Shown: positions 11,337 to 25,752 of the stretch, in pieces
Position numbering within the stretch: position 1 is the first letter of the stretch
Layout of the letters: each line of letters opens with the position of its first letter
Assembly (NCBI GenBank): GCA_005406025.1
Contig: BGZK01000527.1
Location: 1 to 64,000, forward strand
Direction: 5' to 3'
DNA: 64,000 nucleotides
From: Eumeta japonica
Lineage: Eukaryota; Arthropoda; Insecta; Lepidoptera; Psychidae
The notes under the pieces: generated by a model
The model's input: the letters and a program-made list of their open reading frames with translations, nothing else
The model's database searches: none
What the model was told of the DNA's origin: nothing
Position numbers and translations under genes: made by a program

Positions 11337-14300
11337 TGCCAGGTGAGTTATTATAGTTATAATGTTTGCTCTTAAGATCCAAGTTCTGGATAGTCATTAC
11401 TGGAAATGTTGGAACAGTTTTTACACCACAAAACAGTAACGGTTTCACCCAGATATGGGTATATACATAAACATACGGATCTACGACCAGGTAGGTCAAA
11501 ATTTTAAAAGCAAGCTTAATGTCATGGCGTCCATTTTTCGTCTACAAATATTTTTTTTAAAATATAGTTTCAAAAAATATATATTTTAGTATGTATTATA
11601 TAGTATGTATTGTTTTATTATTTTTTAAACGTAAATAAATCGAAATACACGTTATGGATATCTATGATTACGACATATTATAACTTATTTGAAAATATTA
11701 CAATTTTTATTAATTATTTATCAAACAAACTAAAGCTAATATAATATATCAAACTATGTGTTTGATTAACCAATTTAAAATACAACATTCAAAAAAAACC
11801 ATAAAATATTAATAACGTATAAATGCAAGCAAACCCTTAACTTTGATGGTGTATAAAACTTTAAGTATAGACCTAAAATAATATCAGTGCTATTAAACGA
11901 TGAAGATAACACTATTAAACGTGAGCGGCTAGATATTATCCCTACCCGAAATCCCGAAAAATATTATCTAACTGCTGGGTTCTGACGTAATGTAATATTG
12001 AAGGGTCTAAGTACCTGCTTTATACGACAAATCCACGCCTACAAGCCCCGAGGTCTATCTACTTAAGTGAAGTTACATTAAAAATGAAACGTTAATTTTC
12101 ATTAAATTTTGTATGGTCCTAATGGGAAAGGTGTTAGGAAAAATTTAAGTATTATTCGAGTTTACAAGTTTTTCAAAATGTGAAAAATATATTGTAGTGT
12201 TTAACATATTCACTATCTACTTCAAGGCGTCGATATCCTTAGAAATAAACAGAACTTCAAATTAAATATAACCCTTATATACTTCCTATACATCGTCTGT
12301 TTAGTTAGATTACGCTACATCATCATCGTGATGGATGTCTAATGAATAAAGAAAATCGGGTGAAAAAGTAGTTTATGAGTTATATGTAAATTTATTTTCT
12401 TAGATGAGGAAATATAGCGGACAAAAATACCAACTGATTGTATAAATGCCAATAAAATTGAAATTACCATGTAATACGCTATTACAGCGATGTTAAATAT
12501 GAAAGCGGAAAAGCTATCTGCTGAAATAAGTGTCGTTAGAAATGCTCATGGGAAGCGCAAATCGTTGTTGTATCGAGTTTGCGTCACGAGCCATGACTCA
12601 CTTATTTCTTATATTTGTTTGAGAGACTTGAGCCTTTTGCATCGGTTGGAGGCTGTTAAAAACTGTTCTCATCAATATGTTGAAATCGTAATTTCAGAGG
12701 CACGAATATTATCGTGACACACTTTATAATAAGTGCTGTAAAGTAAAAGAAAAGCATCGTGGTGCCTAATAAATGAAGCGTTCTGCTCCTGTTCAAGCAG
12801 ATTGGTTCATAGCGAAAGGTTCGCGAAGGGGAAAACAGAAATTGATATATCATTCGCTTCGGCGACGTTAGTAAATTGTAAGCTAAATTTATGATTGAAA
12901 GGGTTAGACGTGACGTCAAACGATGATATAGGGTTTCCTAGTAAACAAGAAAGGGTTATTATACACACCGAGTTTACTCTCTATAAAATATTCAGAAAAG
13001 GGTTTTGGGCAAGAATCGCGAAGTATTCTATATTTTTATACATATTTGACAGAGATGTGTGAATACGTGGTGAGAAGTTATGTATTGAAGACAATTTACA
13101 TGTCTAGTATTGATAATAAATTGATAAGGGCATTGCAGGTTGTACATAAAGACTACAGTGCCTGCGTTAGAACAAATGGGGTAAACAAAAACTACTTCAT
13201 ATTCCTAGGAAATTCTGCATATACCTATTTAGTTAATTTAGTAAATCATAGAAAACAATTCCGTCAGAAATAGAGGTAAGTATGAAGGTTAATATATATT
13301 AGTTGTGGTGTTTGAAAGAATTAAATTTATGACTAAAACTAACATCAACAGACAAAGAATGTGTTTGTTTGTCAAAGTTACTTGTTCGTGACCGATGTTT
13401 AGCGTGAAAGAAAAGAATAGAATAGGGTTTTGCTCGGTGTTATGTATAACAAAAGCATATCTCTATAATTAAGAGCGTTTAACCTTATGTAATGAAGTAC
13501 CGATTTATGTGTGGTAGTGAAAGCCAATTATGGTAGAAAGAAAAAACGTGAAAATAAAACCACAATGCATGTGTGGTTCGTCATACTACGTTTGAGATGT
13601 TTATGAAAAGCAGAGGTGAGAATACTTATATGAAAGTGTGTTTAGAGAAGAGATGTAGTAATCAGAGCAGAAAAGGGTGTGAGGAAAATGCGTAAAAGCA
13701 GATTGAAAAAAAATATATATAGAGCCAATGTGTGCAATATTATGGTAAATACAGAGCGTATTAAATTTATCAAGATTCAATACTAGAAATCAATGAACTT
13801 GCATGAAATGATCAACGAATCGTGGCATCTGCCTACCTATTTGTGAAATGTGAGCGCAACTTATGTTTGTATGTACTATTACTGCACAAAGACAAAGAAA
13901 TTGTTTATCAGTTTGATTCTCCTCTTGAATATATATTGGTTTATAGCCGGTATGCAGATTGTACAGCACGAATGCTTTTTAGATCTATTGCAATATTTTG
14001 CTTATAAAATACGGTGTTATCAATTTTAATAAAAGAAATTGACTAAATTCATAGTTTAAGTGTATTATTGCATACAGTGACTAACTTCTATATCGACATT
14101 AAAAAAATACAATTGGTCAAGTACCTGTTCAACCACGAACGCTAAAGGATTCCGCAGTTAGTGCGACTTTTAATTGGATTAAGAGAGAGTTTTTTATATA
14201 ACGATGATAAACTGAAAAGTCAATGATACATTTAATTTCCTCAAAGCGAATTTCAAATTGAAAGTAGATTCTACATTCCTGTAACGATTTTCTTCAGTTT

Positions 14301-15055
14301 CAGTTTCGTTGTATCTCATCATATTGTTTATAAAAACAACTACTTGTACTCCTTTTGCGTTATAAACATAACAACGTTTTAAAAGATATGAGAGTTGTCC
14401 TTAATTTCTTCGTCGTCTTTCATCGTCAATAGAAAATCTTGGATGTCATGTCATGGTATTCAAAGTCACAATATTTATAGCGAGATCTTTTTCATTGCAT
14501 AAACTTTATTGATTAAAAAGAATAAGAAATCTATGGATTTAATCTAATGAAATAATCCGACGGTAGACAGGTACGATTTATTCAAATCTATTCTGTAGGT
14601 ACTTCAAATTAAAGGCGGAAAAATTTGAATTCGCTCTTTGTATAGCGACCAGGGAATGTAGGGTAATAAATTGTATCCTAACTCTATCAATAGATTACTG
14701 CCAATAAAATACAAAAAGTTTTGGTCATATCGATGTATTAGTTCTTGAGTGACAAATGAACAAACAGACAAATGTACGGACAAACTGACAAAAATTTTAA
14801 AAGCAGTTATTTTAAGGTCTTTATTATGTATATAGTACACATACTTTTTTTTATTAAAAACTTACCTAATGCATAGGTTTGGCTTCCTTATGATTTTATC
14901 GTATGTATTGATTTATCTCTTGGAATTAGACAGGAAATACAAGTAGCCCACGCAACTGGTTATTTTGTATTAAGCTTAATGCTCTATAAACAAAAGCTTA
15001 TAATAAACAATGATGTTGATGTTTCTGAGAACATGTATGTCAGGTCTTGTCACAC
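11337..15055. other. Non-coding AT-rich stretch
   Basis: No supported gene. Open frames at 12490-12717 (+), 13046-13273 (+) and 14604-14840 (-) are short, AT-biased and unlike any family I know. A short GACA-rich tail near 14745-14800 suggests a retroelement remnant. Confidence 0.55.
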
Positions 15056-15059
15056 CAAG

Positions 15060-15335
15060 GCTAAAGCATAATATCTCTCCCACAATCTTATAATAATCCT
15101 ACATAAGGATGTAGGCTTGTAAAGTTTTCGATGTTGGCCCAGTGCAGGTTTGAGGCTGCTGACGACAGATGTCGCCGATCGAACCACAACGTGTAGGTAC
15201 GAAACGAGTGACATATTTAGTCTTAAGTCAAAAACCAGCGTTTAATTTGTCCGTGGTACAGATTCGAACCCGGTTACCTTTTTGAGTTTGGTTTAAAAAC
15301 GACGCTTCTCACCATTGAGTCACCACTGATCAACC
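15060..15335 (-). mobile_element. tRNA-derived SINE
   Basis: On the minus strand the head contains a Pol III A-box-like segment, TGGTGACTCAATGGTGAG (about 15310-15328). About 45 bases on is a B-box, GGTTCGAATCTG (15259-15270). This is the internal promoter pair of a tRNA-derived SINE. The body leads to GCACTGGGCCAACAT near 15137-15151, a motif seen in Metulj-type SINEs of Lepidoptera. The family name is by resemblance and the 3' end is approximate. The spacing and quality of the boxes support a SINE rather than a functional tRNA gene, because no tRNA cloverleaf can be completed. Confidence 0.65.
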
Positions 15336-15617
15336 TCGTGATGGATAACTATTGTGTTACTGTTATAATTCGAGGTCTTAATGCAGATAGGGATAACTAT
15401 AAAAAATACCAAATTTACTTTTTGAATCATATCTACATGCACTTTATTTCTTCATCTAATTGTACAAAAAAGTATAATACTCATACCTTCTACTAAGTAG
15501 AATTTCATAATTATCAAGCTTTCAAGTAAAAACTTATCTCAGAATTACCTTCAAAACATTTGATTTTGCTTTTCTTGTAAAATTGCGTTCTATCTATTCT
15601 ATCTCCATGAAGGCTGG

Positions 15618-15640
15618 ATATATATATATATATATATATA
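15618..15640. repeat. (AT)n microsatellite
   Basis: About 11 uninterrupted AT units, followed by a degenerate catatatt extension. Confidence 0.9.
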
Positions 15641-18600
15641 CATATATTATAAATTAAGCCCCCCGCACCGGCCCGGAGCGGGTTAAAACTGACATTAAAA
15701 CGTGATTTTCGAGGCACAGTGTCCATGGAAAAATGTTCGAAACGCTGAATACGACAACAAAAAGAATCACTACCACTAATACAAACTACCACTAGAGACA
15801 AACAAAAATATTTTTTCAATTTTCTTCTTAACTTTATAGCCTACATGAATATTTTAATTATCGAAGCATCAATAACCTACGAGTACTATGGTAAATAGTG
15901 TAGCTGCGATGAACAGACAGACGAATATGGGGAAAGTACAAGTATCTTTGTTTGAATACAGAACCCTAAAAGGGTTTACGTATTCAAAAACTCCGGCTAT
16001 GATTCTGTTGTGTCTGTTGAAGGTTACTTGTATTTAAACATACCACATACATACGATAGTTTACATCGAGATGGCCCGATCGGTATATATAATAATAACT
16101 TTATCGTAAAATGCAAATAAAAAATGCTTACAAATTAGTCTTTTTATTGCTGATATAAAATTCTATTTGCATGCTTTTGAAATTAGAACACTAATTTAAT
16201 CAACGATATATATAAATACATTAGTCAATTAAAAACATATTGAGAACTTATATTTCATTTCTTTGCTCAATTTGTTAATATTTAACTATTTGATATCAAA
16301 AATAGCCTATGTAATTTATACTGTAACATACCTCATTTTTCTAAGAAACGTAGAAGTGCAGTGATTTTCGTTGCAATCTCTCGACACCCACCGCTTCTTA
16401 GAATTTCATAGATAACTCTATAAATGAGTTTTACACTATTTTCACTGGGCTATCGTGTTTCAATAATTTATATCACAATTTTTCTTTTTTACAGATAAAG
16501 GATGTTTAAAGTTTTTGCAACATAACAATCAAAAGTATATCTACTATGTTTACTTAATTTTTTTTTTCTTACGAATAACAATGACTTAAACGAGACGAGC
16601 GTTCTTATACGCGGTTGGAGTTATACTGAAGAATTTATTCAGTGTCCGTATTCCGCCGTCCTTCTAAGATAGGAGAATAAGAATCGTCGGATGCGAATCA
16701 TACAATGCCGCGTCAGTAAGAAACTATACTTCACGATGTCAACCTAAATCATCAATGGAATTCGTTTATCGCGATTGTAACGTCAATTATAACCACAGGA
16801 GAAAACTACAGTCTACATAATATAAGAAAGTTGGACTTTCGAATATTACTTGTCGAATGCAGCTTTTCTTCAGAAAAGTTTCATAAAGGAAACCCGACAT
16901 TTGCTGCTTAAAGAAGAATATTGCTTTCTTTAAGATGAAGTCGCTTTTGGAATTCTGTATTAAATCACCAACCCCTGTCATATTGTATCAGTTCATCTTT
17001 TGTTCTTTTGAATTGATTTTTCTTGTAATATTGAACTGGATTTCTGATTGTATTAAATTTATTTCACTAATATTTCAAATACATATTATACAATCATATC
17101 GTAAAGAAGTAATGATTATTAAATTGTGACTAAATATTCAGTGGTATTGTAGGAAGAATTACTTTACATTATAATTTAATTAATTACCTTTTATCATAAT
17201 TGCAAGGTATATTTATTCCTCTAAAAAAAATGCTTTCGCAAAGTCCGTTTGATGACACAGCTAGGATAATTATTAGATTTTTAAGAACTAATGTGCCGTG
17301 TCGGATTTCGGCTCGTGTTTAATCTCTTACTGTGCAAGCAACGTAAGGTCAGTCATAAACAGAAAGTCTCATGTGAGACTAACTAATGTTGTAGTCTAAG
17401 ATCCGGTGTTAGAAAAATGTATCCTCATCTGTTAGTTGCATTAAATAATGTTTTAAAGACAAATAACAATATTATAAATTTATGAGAACAATGTCTGCCA
17501 CCGTAGTCCTGCTGCTATTAACATGAATTACTTTTATTTTATGTAGGCTATAAATAATTTCATGGTGGTTCCAGTTATAAATATAGTTAGAATTTTATAA
17601 ACTTTACATACGTGTTAATAGTTTTTAATTAATAGATAAAGGAAAAAGTTCGGTTTATCTACCTGTTTACACCTGGCTACAGGTATCTGTAGCAGTTATA
17701 AAGGTCGCTGTCTATTGTAACAAGGTGTAAAACATTATATTCGAAAGTATTGTACTTTGCGATGCAGCATTAGCATAAGCGTAATTAATTAATTACTTAT
17801 ATATTTAATTTGAATAATTAATAAACTAAAGTAAATATTACACAGTAGTGAAGTCTTTATTACATGGGGTTTTTTTTTTGTAAACGAATGGAAATGTGTA
17901 TGCTGCCTGATTTTTTGATAATGTTTCGGTGTCTTTATATCATAGAGACAATTTTCAATGGAGATAAGTCACGTTGTATTTATTTCATTTACGTCGCGAT
18001 ATCGATGAATTACTGTCGCGGTGATACCTGATACAGCAGGTAGGATAGCCTGACTGGAGATTGATTACGCGGGCTGACAGCGACGTCCAGCGGACCAAAA
18101 GGGAATAAATTGAAATGAGTAAAAAGGAAAAATTGCTAGGAGATCGCAAAAAATGTTGTGCGATATATTCATATTTCTGCTTCATCTCTTACATTTTTCT
18201 AAGACCCGGTTCCTGTTCGGGATCTTGTGCTGGGATCTTGTTCCGCTAAGGCTGAGTTCTTGAGCGGTACTGCCTTAATTGTGTTCGTTAAGATTACGCC
18301 TACTAATACAACAACAATGTATAATTAAATTATTAGTATTTAGGCATAACTTTAAATACGATTAATGAAAAGCGTTTCACAGTCAAACTGTGAAGAAGCT
18401 TTCGTTACAGTGATTGTACGGTCCGAGTTAATTTCGTGTATTTATATTTTAAAATACTGTCAAAACCTAAGCTCTTAGACCGGCAATAAATATTTGTAAA
18501 AAATGCGGCCGTCGAGTGTGGATGAAATAAACAAGTTGTGACTCTGGGAAAAATAGTGTTTTATTATTTATGATAAGAGGTAAGTGTTTATGTTGATTTT

Positions 18601-19365
18601 AATTATTATTGTGTGATACGCACTCTTATAAATATAAATCATTTAATGAGGCAATAGCGAAAGTGTTACCTAACATCATTCGAGATAGGCTGTAAAGATA
18701 TATTGAAAGATCATCGCGATTCCATTTCAACTTTTACCCATTTACATCCGCATTTGGACATGTTTAAGAGCTTTTGTTATAATCTTTAATTATACTCGAT
18801 ATATTCAATACCACAATTTCAGTGTTATTTCGGATTTCAATCGATATTCTTCAAAATGACAGCCGCATGAATTCGACCCGTAACTACATCTGTCAACATT
18901 GTGGAGTGGCGACCATTTTCAATATCGTTGTTTTTTGATGTACGCGTGTTTGCACTTGTTGGGTCTATTTTATGCCATCTATAATGAATAGGTTATTGCA
19001 ACAAAACTTAATTACAATAACTATTTATTGCTTTGCACTACAATTTCGAAGTTGCTTTAAGGAATCTACCTGATCAACCACTCATAGGATATTGTCAGGT
19101 TTCGACGTGTCAGTTCGGCTTCAAAACATCCGAGCCTTGTCGAACGTCATCGTATGACCGAGCGCTGCCGATGAGTGTTTGCGTGTGCAGTCGTCGCGCC
19201 CGACAGGCGTCTAAATGCTATCATCTCGCTTGTGGACGTCAGCATTTAAACAAAAACAAAAGGCCCAGAGACTTCAGATTCGGGGTATTTTTTTTTGCTT
19301 TTAATTTTACACAGTGACCCGTTATAATTTTTAATATATTTTAAATTTTATATAGTAATATATAT
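15641..19365. other. Non-coding stretch with several balanced-composition islands
   Basis: No gene can be supported. Balanced-composition segments at about 16590-16740, 17640-17730, 18000-18300 and 18840-19260 stand out from the AT-rich background. They could be conserved regulatory sequence or old repeats. The open frame at 19033-19317 (+) covers the last of these, but its translation is not recognisable as protein. Confidence 0.45.
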
Positions 19366-19368
19366 ACT

Positions 19369-19545
19369 GGTTGATTTTTGAAGTGAAACTTCTTTATCGG
19401 CGTATGGGAGAAATTTTATAGCAATGTAACGTTTTTCTGTTACGCGCCATCTTTATCTGTTACGCACCATTTTTATTTCTGGGTAACATTTTCCTTGCGC
19501 CATATTTATTCAATGTTATTAATGTCATCGTGGTATAAATATAAT
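19369..19545 (+). repeat. Interspersed lepidopteran repeat with internal short tandem
   Basis: The segment begins near gaagtgaaacttctttatcg and contains two adjacent imperfect copies of a 20-base unit. The units are tctgttacgcgccatcttta and tctgttacgcaccattttta, with two differences. The first part resembles a repeat widespread in Lepidoptera, but I cannot assign a class or exact ends. Confidence 0.45.
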
Positions 19546-20500
19546 ACACTAAACCACCTGTCACATATATACTTTCTGTCAACACCCTAGATCTATTTAC
19601 AGTTTGTATATATTACATTTTCCTATTATCTAAGTTGAAACCTTTTCAACCGACATACATGAACTATATCTCACATTCTTTTCATTGAGTGACTCGATTT
19701 TATATGTAGCGTTCGATAATTTTCCTACAATTCTATATGGCCCTTTATAACATCGCATTAATTGAAAAGTTTTACCTATCAAATTCTAGGTACATATACC
19801 ATTACCAAGTCTCTACATGAAACTCTGAACATTTCTATTTGAAACTCAGTAGATGTGAAAATAATATTTCAATTAAGTGATAAGCGAAAAAATTTTATAA
19901 AATATTGGCAAAAAGAATAAAAGATATTTATTCTAAATCCAGTGGATTTCTAAAGAAGTAAGTTATTAAACCTTTTCTAATACATTCAACACGTGGGTGT
20001 GATTATGGTATTTTTTAAGGTTATTTCAGGTTAACCTTAGTTTTTGATTGTAAATATCAGTGAGTTAGTTCATTAATTACAAAAATATATAATAACGATA
20101 ACAATAATAGTAATAATTCTATTATATTAATGAAATGCTATAATCTTAGTAGCAGAAAGGTGAAATAATTGTATTATTTTTGTATCCATGTCTATAATAA
20201 ATTTTTATAAACTTTATCTAATAGCTTTATTCAACCAATTTCTGTGAAGTTGTAAATAGTAAATCATTTTTCGAAAAATGATTACGTGTGTACACTAATA
20301 CACACACACTTTTTTTTTCTTCAGTATGCTCGCCTGGGTCTGGGACTTTTATTGACGACAATGATCGTCTAGCTCAATTCAGAACATTCATACGTATCCG
20401 TTATATATCCAATACTTAACATACATAGTATTTACATTGCAAATGTGTGATAAATATAGATACATTATAGTACTGTATCTCTTTAGTATTTTTATATAGA
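19546..20500. other. Non-coding AT-rich stretch
   Basis: Nothing beyond AT-rich sequence and a short CACACA run near 20298 is visible. Confidence 0.55.
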
Positions 20501-20502
20501 TA

Positions 20503-20806
20503 CTAGCTTTTCGCCTGCGGCTTCGCCCGCGTGGATGTAATCTATGTTTTTTTCATTGATCGATACTGCTGTCAATGGGTAAGATGACTAATTTAGAAAA
20601 ACAGTTTTATAGTATCTTTAAGAATCTACTATATCCAAAAAATGTATTATTTTATGCAATGAACAAAGATTTTTTAGAAATAAATGCTAATTTAATTATA
20701 TGTCTATAAATTAGCGCCAAAACGGTGCCTGGTGTCATGGAGTCTGTTTGTGACGTCACGCCTATGTACTTCTGAATTGTAAATACTAAAGAGTTTAAGC
20801 AACAAA
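20503..20806 (+). repeat. Retroelement-derived repeat interrupted by the Helitron
   Basis: The segment opens with tactagcttttcgcctgcgg followed by cttcgcccgcgtgg. This is a hallmark of lepidopteran SINE/RTE 3' regions; related text occurs near 57746 and 51066. The Helitron inserted just downstream, at 20806/20807. Family and ends are uncertain. Confidence 0.45.
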
Positions 20807-22729
20807 TCTATATATATAAAAATCAATGCCACTTTTCGTTGTAATGTTATAACTCAACAACGCCTTTACCGATTTGGCTAATTTTGGTCTTGAATTATTC
20901 GTGGAAGTCCAGGGAAGGTTTGTACGTAGAGAAAATTTAAAAAATTTGAAAAAGTGTAAAATCAACATCTTTCTATATTCCATATACAAACAATTTGTAC
21001 TAATATTAAAAGCCAATTTGAACCTTAAAATACCATACTGTAAAGTTCAAGTAGGTATTAGTGAAGAGATTTCAAACAATCAAAGACAAACAAAGTGACG
21101 TTAGTTCTGTCAAACACATTCAATGTCATCATATGTCATTTCATTTTAGCAGCGATAATTATTGCTTTGTGTTTATATTTTTCAAAATATTGTTGAGTGT
21201 ATTCAAACAATCGGTGAGTCTTGAATTAGTAGAGTAAAATTAAATTGTTTAATAGTGAATTATTTAATGATATTTTTATATATGAAGGTAAAACACGAGC
21301 CAGACGACCAAACATAGCCGGCGAACGCGTAATGCAAATCAAGTGGCATTATTAAGACGATCTCAGACTGCAGATGAACGCGCACAAGCTAATGCATCGC
21401 AGAACGTAATGCACAGAATAGATCTGTTGACCCTGTACCTGTACTGAATCTTGCACGGCGATCACGAATACGTCTGTTTTGGCTGAAATGCTGCGCTGCT
21501 TTTAATTACAACAGTCAGATTGATTATAGTATGTACGGATACATTGGAATGATGGACGCAATATGTCCACATTGTGATGCGGCTAACTTTCCAGGTGAAA
21601 CGCCCGGCATGTGTTGTGCTAATGGTAAAGTGAGATTGCCAACATTAGAAACTCCACCCGAACCATTGTATTCATTTATTTTGGGACATCTCAAACGTCG
21701 AAGCAGTTTTGAGTCATATTCAACAATACATTCGGCATTTCAAATGACTTTTTGTGCTACTAAAATTATTATAGATAATTTTATGCCGACTTTAAGGTAC
21801 ACCAACAGGATTGTCCCATGTTTATATCAATCTGAATCATAAAGTCTTAAAAATTCTGATCCAACATCTACCTAAAATTGCATACATACAGATTCAGGGC
21901 CAGATTTATCATCAAGCTGGTTCGTTATTGCCATACCCCGACGCTGATCATCAATTTTGCAAATTTATTTTATTGGTGATGAAAATCGTGAATTGGATCA
22001 ACGTTGTGCAATTGTTTCAAATACAAGGCGAGAATTATTCGTAGAGCTAAAGGTTTTTCCATCAGCATAACGCATTAGTTCAATTGTTCAAAATTGCTCT
22101 CGATCGTATGCCATCTGATAATCACAAAATTGTAATAAGGGCTGATAGAACACCTTTGGAGAACATGCGAATTCAATGCACCGACAATTGATGAGGTTGC
22201 AATTGTTATTCTTGATGATCAGTTTCAATCCCGTGATATTGTACTTCATCGCAGAAATGATCAATTGCAACGTGTTTGGAACTGCATCGTAGTTACGATG
22301 CATTACACAATCCAATATTGCATTGAAAGGTGACGATGGCTACCATATCAATATACCAATGATTGATCCACGAACAGGTAAATAATTGATCTATTTTCAG
22401 TGTGTTAACATTTCATTTGTATAATTTTCTAATGTCAGGTTTTACTTATTTTCAGGTCTACATGTACAGAAAAAGTTAGTGCCATGAACTTTTATTCGTA
22501 TCGATTGATGGTTCGTCCACAAGAACAAAATTATATCTTGAGATGTGGTAAACTATATCATCAGTACATCGTTGATATGTATGCCAAAATAGAAACTGAA
22601 CGTCTTAATTTTATTCGTTTCAACCAAGCAAAATTAAGATCCGAAGAATATATTCATTTGCGAGATGCGATAACGAATGATGCTAATGTTAACGACATTG
22701 GACGTTTAACTATATTGCCATCGTCGTAT

Positions 22730-23460
22730 ATTGGTAGCCCACGGCATGAACGAATATGCACAAGACGCAATGTCTTATGTACGAAAATACGGTCGACCGG
22801 ATCTGTTCATTACATTTACATGTAATCCAAAGTGGGATGATCATCAAAACAATTTATTTGAAGGACAGTCTACAACTGATCGTCATGACATCACAGCACG
22901 TGTTTTCGGCAAAATTGAAAGCACTTATGGATTTAATTGTGAAATTATGTGTATTTGGAGAGGTTCGTTGCCATATGTACTCCATCGAATGGGGGATTGC
23001 CGCACGCACATATATTAATTTGGCTGGTACATAAAATAACTCCGGATCAAATCGATAACGTTATATCAGCTGAAATTCCTGATCAAACTGTCGATCCTGA
23101 GTTATTTCACGTTGTCGTTAAAAACATGATACATGGTCCGTGCGGTGAACTAAATATGAATTCGCCATGTATGATTGATGGAAAGTGTTCGAAACGATAC
23201 CCAAGGCAATTGACTTCAAACACAATAACTGGCAATGACGGATATCCTTTGTATCGACGTAGATCACCTAATGATAATGGCAAACGGCAACCATTAGAAT
23301 GCGTAATCAGGACGTTGAAGTTGATAATCGTTGGGTGGTTCCGTATTGTCCATTATTATCGAAAATATTCAATGCTCATATAAATGTGGAATATTGTAAT
23401 TCAGTCAAATCCATTAAATATATTTGCAAGTATGTAAATAAAGGGAGCGATATGGCTGTT
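22730..23460 (+). pseudogene. Rep (HUH/Y2) nuclease domain remnant of the Helitron
   Basis: The frames give YVRKYGRPDLFITFTCNPKW (22774-22833), the conserved start of the Rep region. At 22990-23025 comes GLPHAHILIWL, the metal-binding His-x-His pair that defines HUH nucleases. At about 23415-23450 is YICKYVNKG, the two-tyrosine (Y-x-x-K-Y) active-site helix. The motifs themselves are intact, but frame changes separate them (22731-23018, 22949-23383 and 23299-23682 are different frames). HUH nucleases of this kind nick DNA and form a phosphotyrosine link in rolling-circle replication. Confidence 0.85.
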
Positions 23461-23985
23461 TTCGGTGTTGCTGGTGATAATAGAAATGATGAAATTACTC
23501 AGTATCAAATGGGGCGCTATATAAGTAGTAATGAAGCTGTCTGGAGGATTATGTCGTTTCCAATGCACGAAAGACATCCGGTGGTTGTTCACTTGGCTGT
23601 GCATCTTGAGAATGGCCAACGTATTTATTTTAATGAAGCAAATGTATTGGAAAGAGCAGCACACCACCAGCGACTACGTTGACCGCTTTTTCAAATTATG
23701 CGAAACTGATACATTTGCGATAAATTTGTTATATTCTGATGTGCCCCATTATTATGGAATGTGTCTTCGAAAAATTTCAAAGACGTAAACAAGGAACGGC
23801 AGTCGATGGGCATCCAGGCATTTTCCAAACAGATGCTATTGGGAGAATATATACAGTACATCCAAACAATGCAGAGTGTTTTTATTTGCGATTGTTATTA
23901 GTTAACGTCAATGGCCCAAAATCATTTCAAGAATTGAGAACAGTCAACGGTCTTTTATGTCAAACATATCGAAGCATGTCAACTC

Positions 23986-25752
23986 TTGCATTTGTTGGAG
24001 GATGATGCACATTGGGATTCAACACTTCAAGATGCATCTACTTCAGCTCATCCACAACAAATACGAATGCTATTTGCCATTATATTATCAACATGTTCGC
24101 CATCAAATCCACTTGAATTATGGAACAAATATAAACATTATATGGCAGAAGATATTTTAATTCGTATGCGTCATCATGCAAGAAATCCTGATTTGTTGAT
24201 TACCTTGGAAATGTACAACGAAGCTTTAATAATAATTGAAGATATGTGTCTAACGATTGTAAATAAAGCATTAGTACAATTGGGTATGACCGCACCAAAT
24301 CGTGAGATACATGATTTGTTTGATCGTGAATTGCAACGTGAGCAGGAGTTCAATTCTAATGATTTACGTTTATTTGTACAATCGAATATAACCAAATTGA
24401 ATATTCAACAAAAACATGTATATGACACAATCATGCAAGCCGTTTCCAATAATGCAGGTGGATTATATTTCTTGGATGCACCTGGTGGTACAGGCAAAAC
24501 TTTCGTTGTATCATTGATTTTAGCGACTATTCGATCGGAACAGAAAATTGCATTGGCACTTGCATCTTCGGGAATTGCTGCTACATTATTAGAAGGTGGT
24601 CGGACCGCACACTCTGCATTAAAATTGCCATTGAATGTACAGGTGATTGAAACTCCAACTTGCAATATTTCGAGAAATTCTGCTATGGCAAAAGTTCTGC
24701 GATTAACGTCAATTATTTTATGGGATGAGTGCACAATGGCGAATAAAAAATCACTAGAAGCATTTAATCGAACAATGCAAGATTTACGTAATCAACAGCT
24801 TTTGGTGGTGCTCTGATATTGCTGTCAGGGGACTTTCGTCAAACATTGCCTGTCATTCCTCGATCAACTCCTGCTGATGAAATAAATGCCTGTTTGAAGT
24901 CATCAGTTTTTTAGAGATATGTACGAAAATTGACACTCAACATTAATATGCGTATTCATCTACATAATGATGCAACTGCCCATGAGTTTTCAAAACAATT
25001 GTTAGAAATTGGCGATGGCAAAATACAAATCGACAGTACCAACGGATTGATTACTGTACCGAACAATTTTTGTACAATTGCGCAATCGATAGATGAGTTG
25101 ATTGAATGTGTTTTCCGAATATTCTTCAGAATTACAGAAATCATGATTGGTTGAGAGAACGCGCCATTTTAGCACCGAAGAACATTCATATCAATGCCAT
25201 TAATTTTCAAATTCAAGCGAAACTGCCAGGTGTAGTCACGACATATAAATCAATTGACAGTGTTATGAATCAAGATGAGGCAATGAATTATCCAATTGAA
25301 TTTTAAATTCATTGGAACCTGGTATACCACCGCATTGCTTGAATCTGAAAGTTGGTTCTTTGATTATATTATTGCGAAATATTAATCCACCAAAACTGTG
25401 TAATGGCACCAGATTGGCAGTGAAAAAGTTATTGCCAAATTTGATTGAAGCTACAACCTTAACTGGTAAATCAAAAGGAGAAGTGTGTTTGATACCGCGT
25501 ATCCCTATGATTCCAACTGATATGCCATTTGAATTCAAACGATTACAATATCCTGTGCGTTTATCATTTGCGATGTCCATAAACAAGGCCCAAGGGCAAA
25601 CACTTCACGTTTGTGGTGTGAATTTGGAGGAATCATGTTTCTCACACGGCCAACTTTATGCTGCCTGTTCCAGAGCCGGTACCCCAACTGTTTATTTATT
25701 CATGCTCAAAATGGAAAACAAAAATATTGTTTATCCAAATGTTTTAGACTAA
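23986..25752 (+). pseudogene. PIF1-like SF1B helicase domain remnant of the Helitron
   Basis: The longest open piece (23986-24816) holds motif I, LDAPGGTGKTF (Walker A, about 24475-24505), then motif Ia, LALASSGIAATLLEGGRTAH. Motif II follows as ILWDECTMA at about 24714-24740. After a frame break comes LLSGDFRQTLPV, motif III, at about 24820-24855. The last open piece, 25312-25752, carries [14 protein letters not shown] and YAACSRAG, motifs V-VI, with the C-terminus at 25752. Key residues are kept, but breaks near 24816, 24930-25106 and 25306 disable the gene. The domain belongs to the same gene as the Rep remnant upstream. Confidence 0.88.

Larger units (their letters stand above)
21291..25752 (+). 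pseudogene. Helitron Rep-helicase gene, multiply frameshifted
   Basis: This is the single large gene expected of an autonomous Helitron. In an intact copy it cuts one strand at the element ends (Rep), unwinds it (helicase) and joins it to a target. Recognisable segments run in order but scatter over three frames. A zinc-finger-like N-terminal part at 21531-21760 contains CPHCDAANFPGETPGMCC. A Helitron-like N-terminal domain begins at 22484, Rep follows at 22730-23460 and helicase at 24400-25740. At least eight frame changes and several stops are needed to follow it. The start is not clear, because the basic region upstream (about 21290-21480) is also broken. No functional protein can be made from this copy. 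Confidence 0.88.

Noticed and set aside
15060..15335. A functional tRNA gene on the minus strand
   Set aside because: A- and B-box-like sequences are present, but no complete cloverleaf or acceptor stem can be formed, and the body continues as a SINE.
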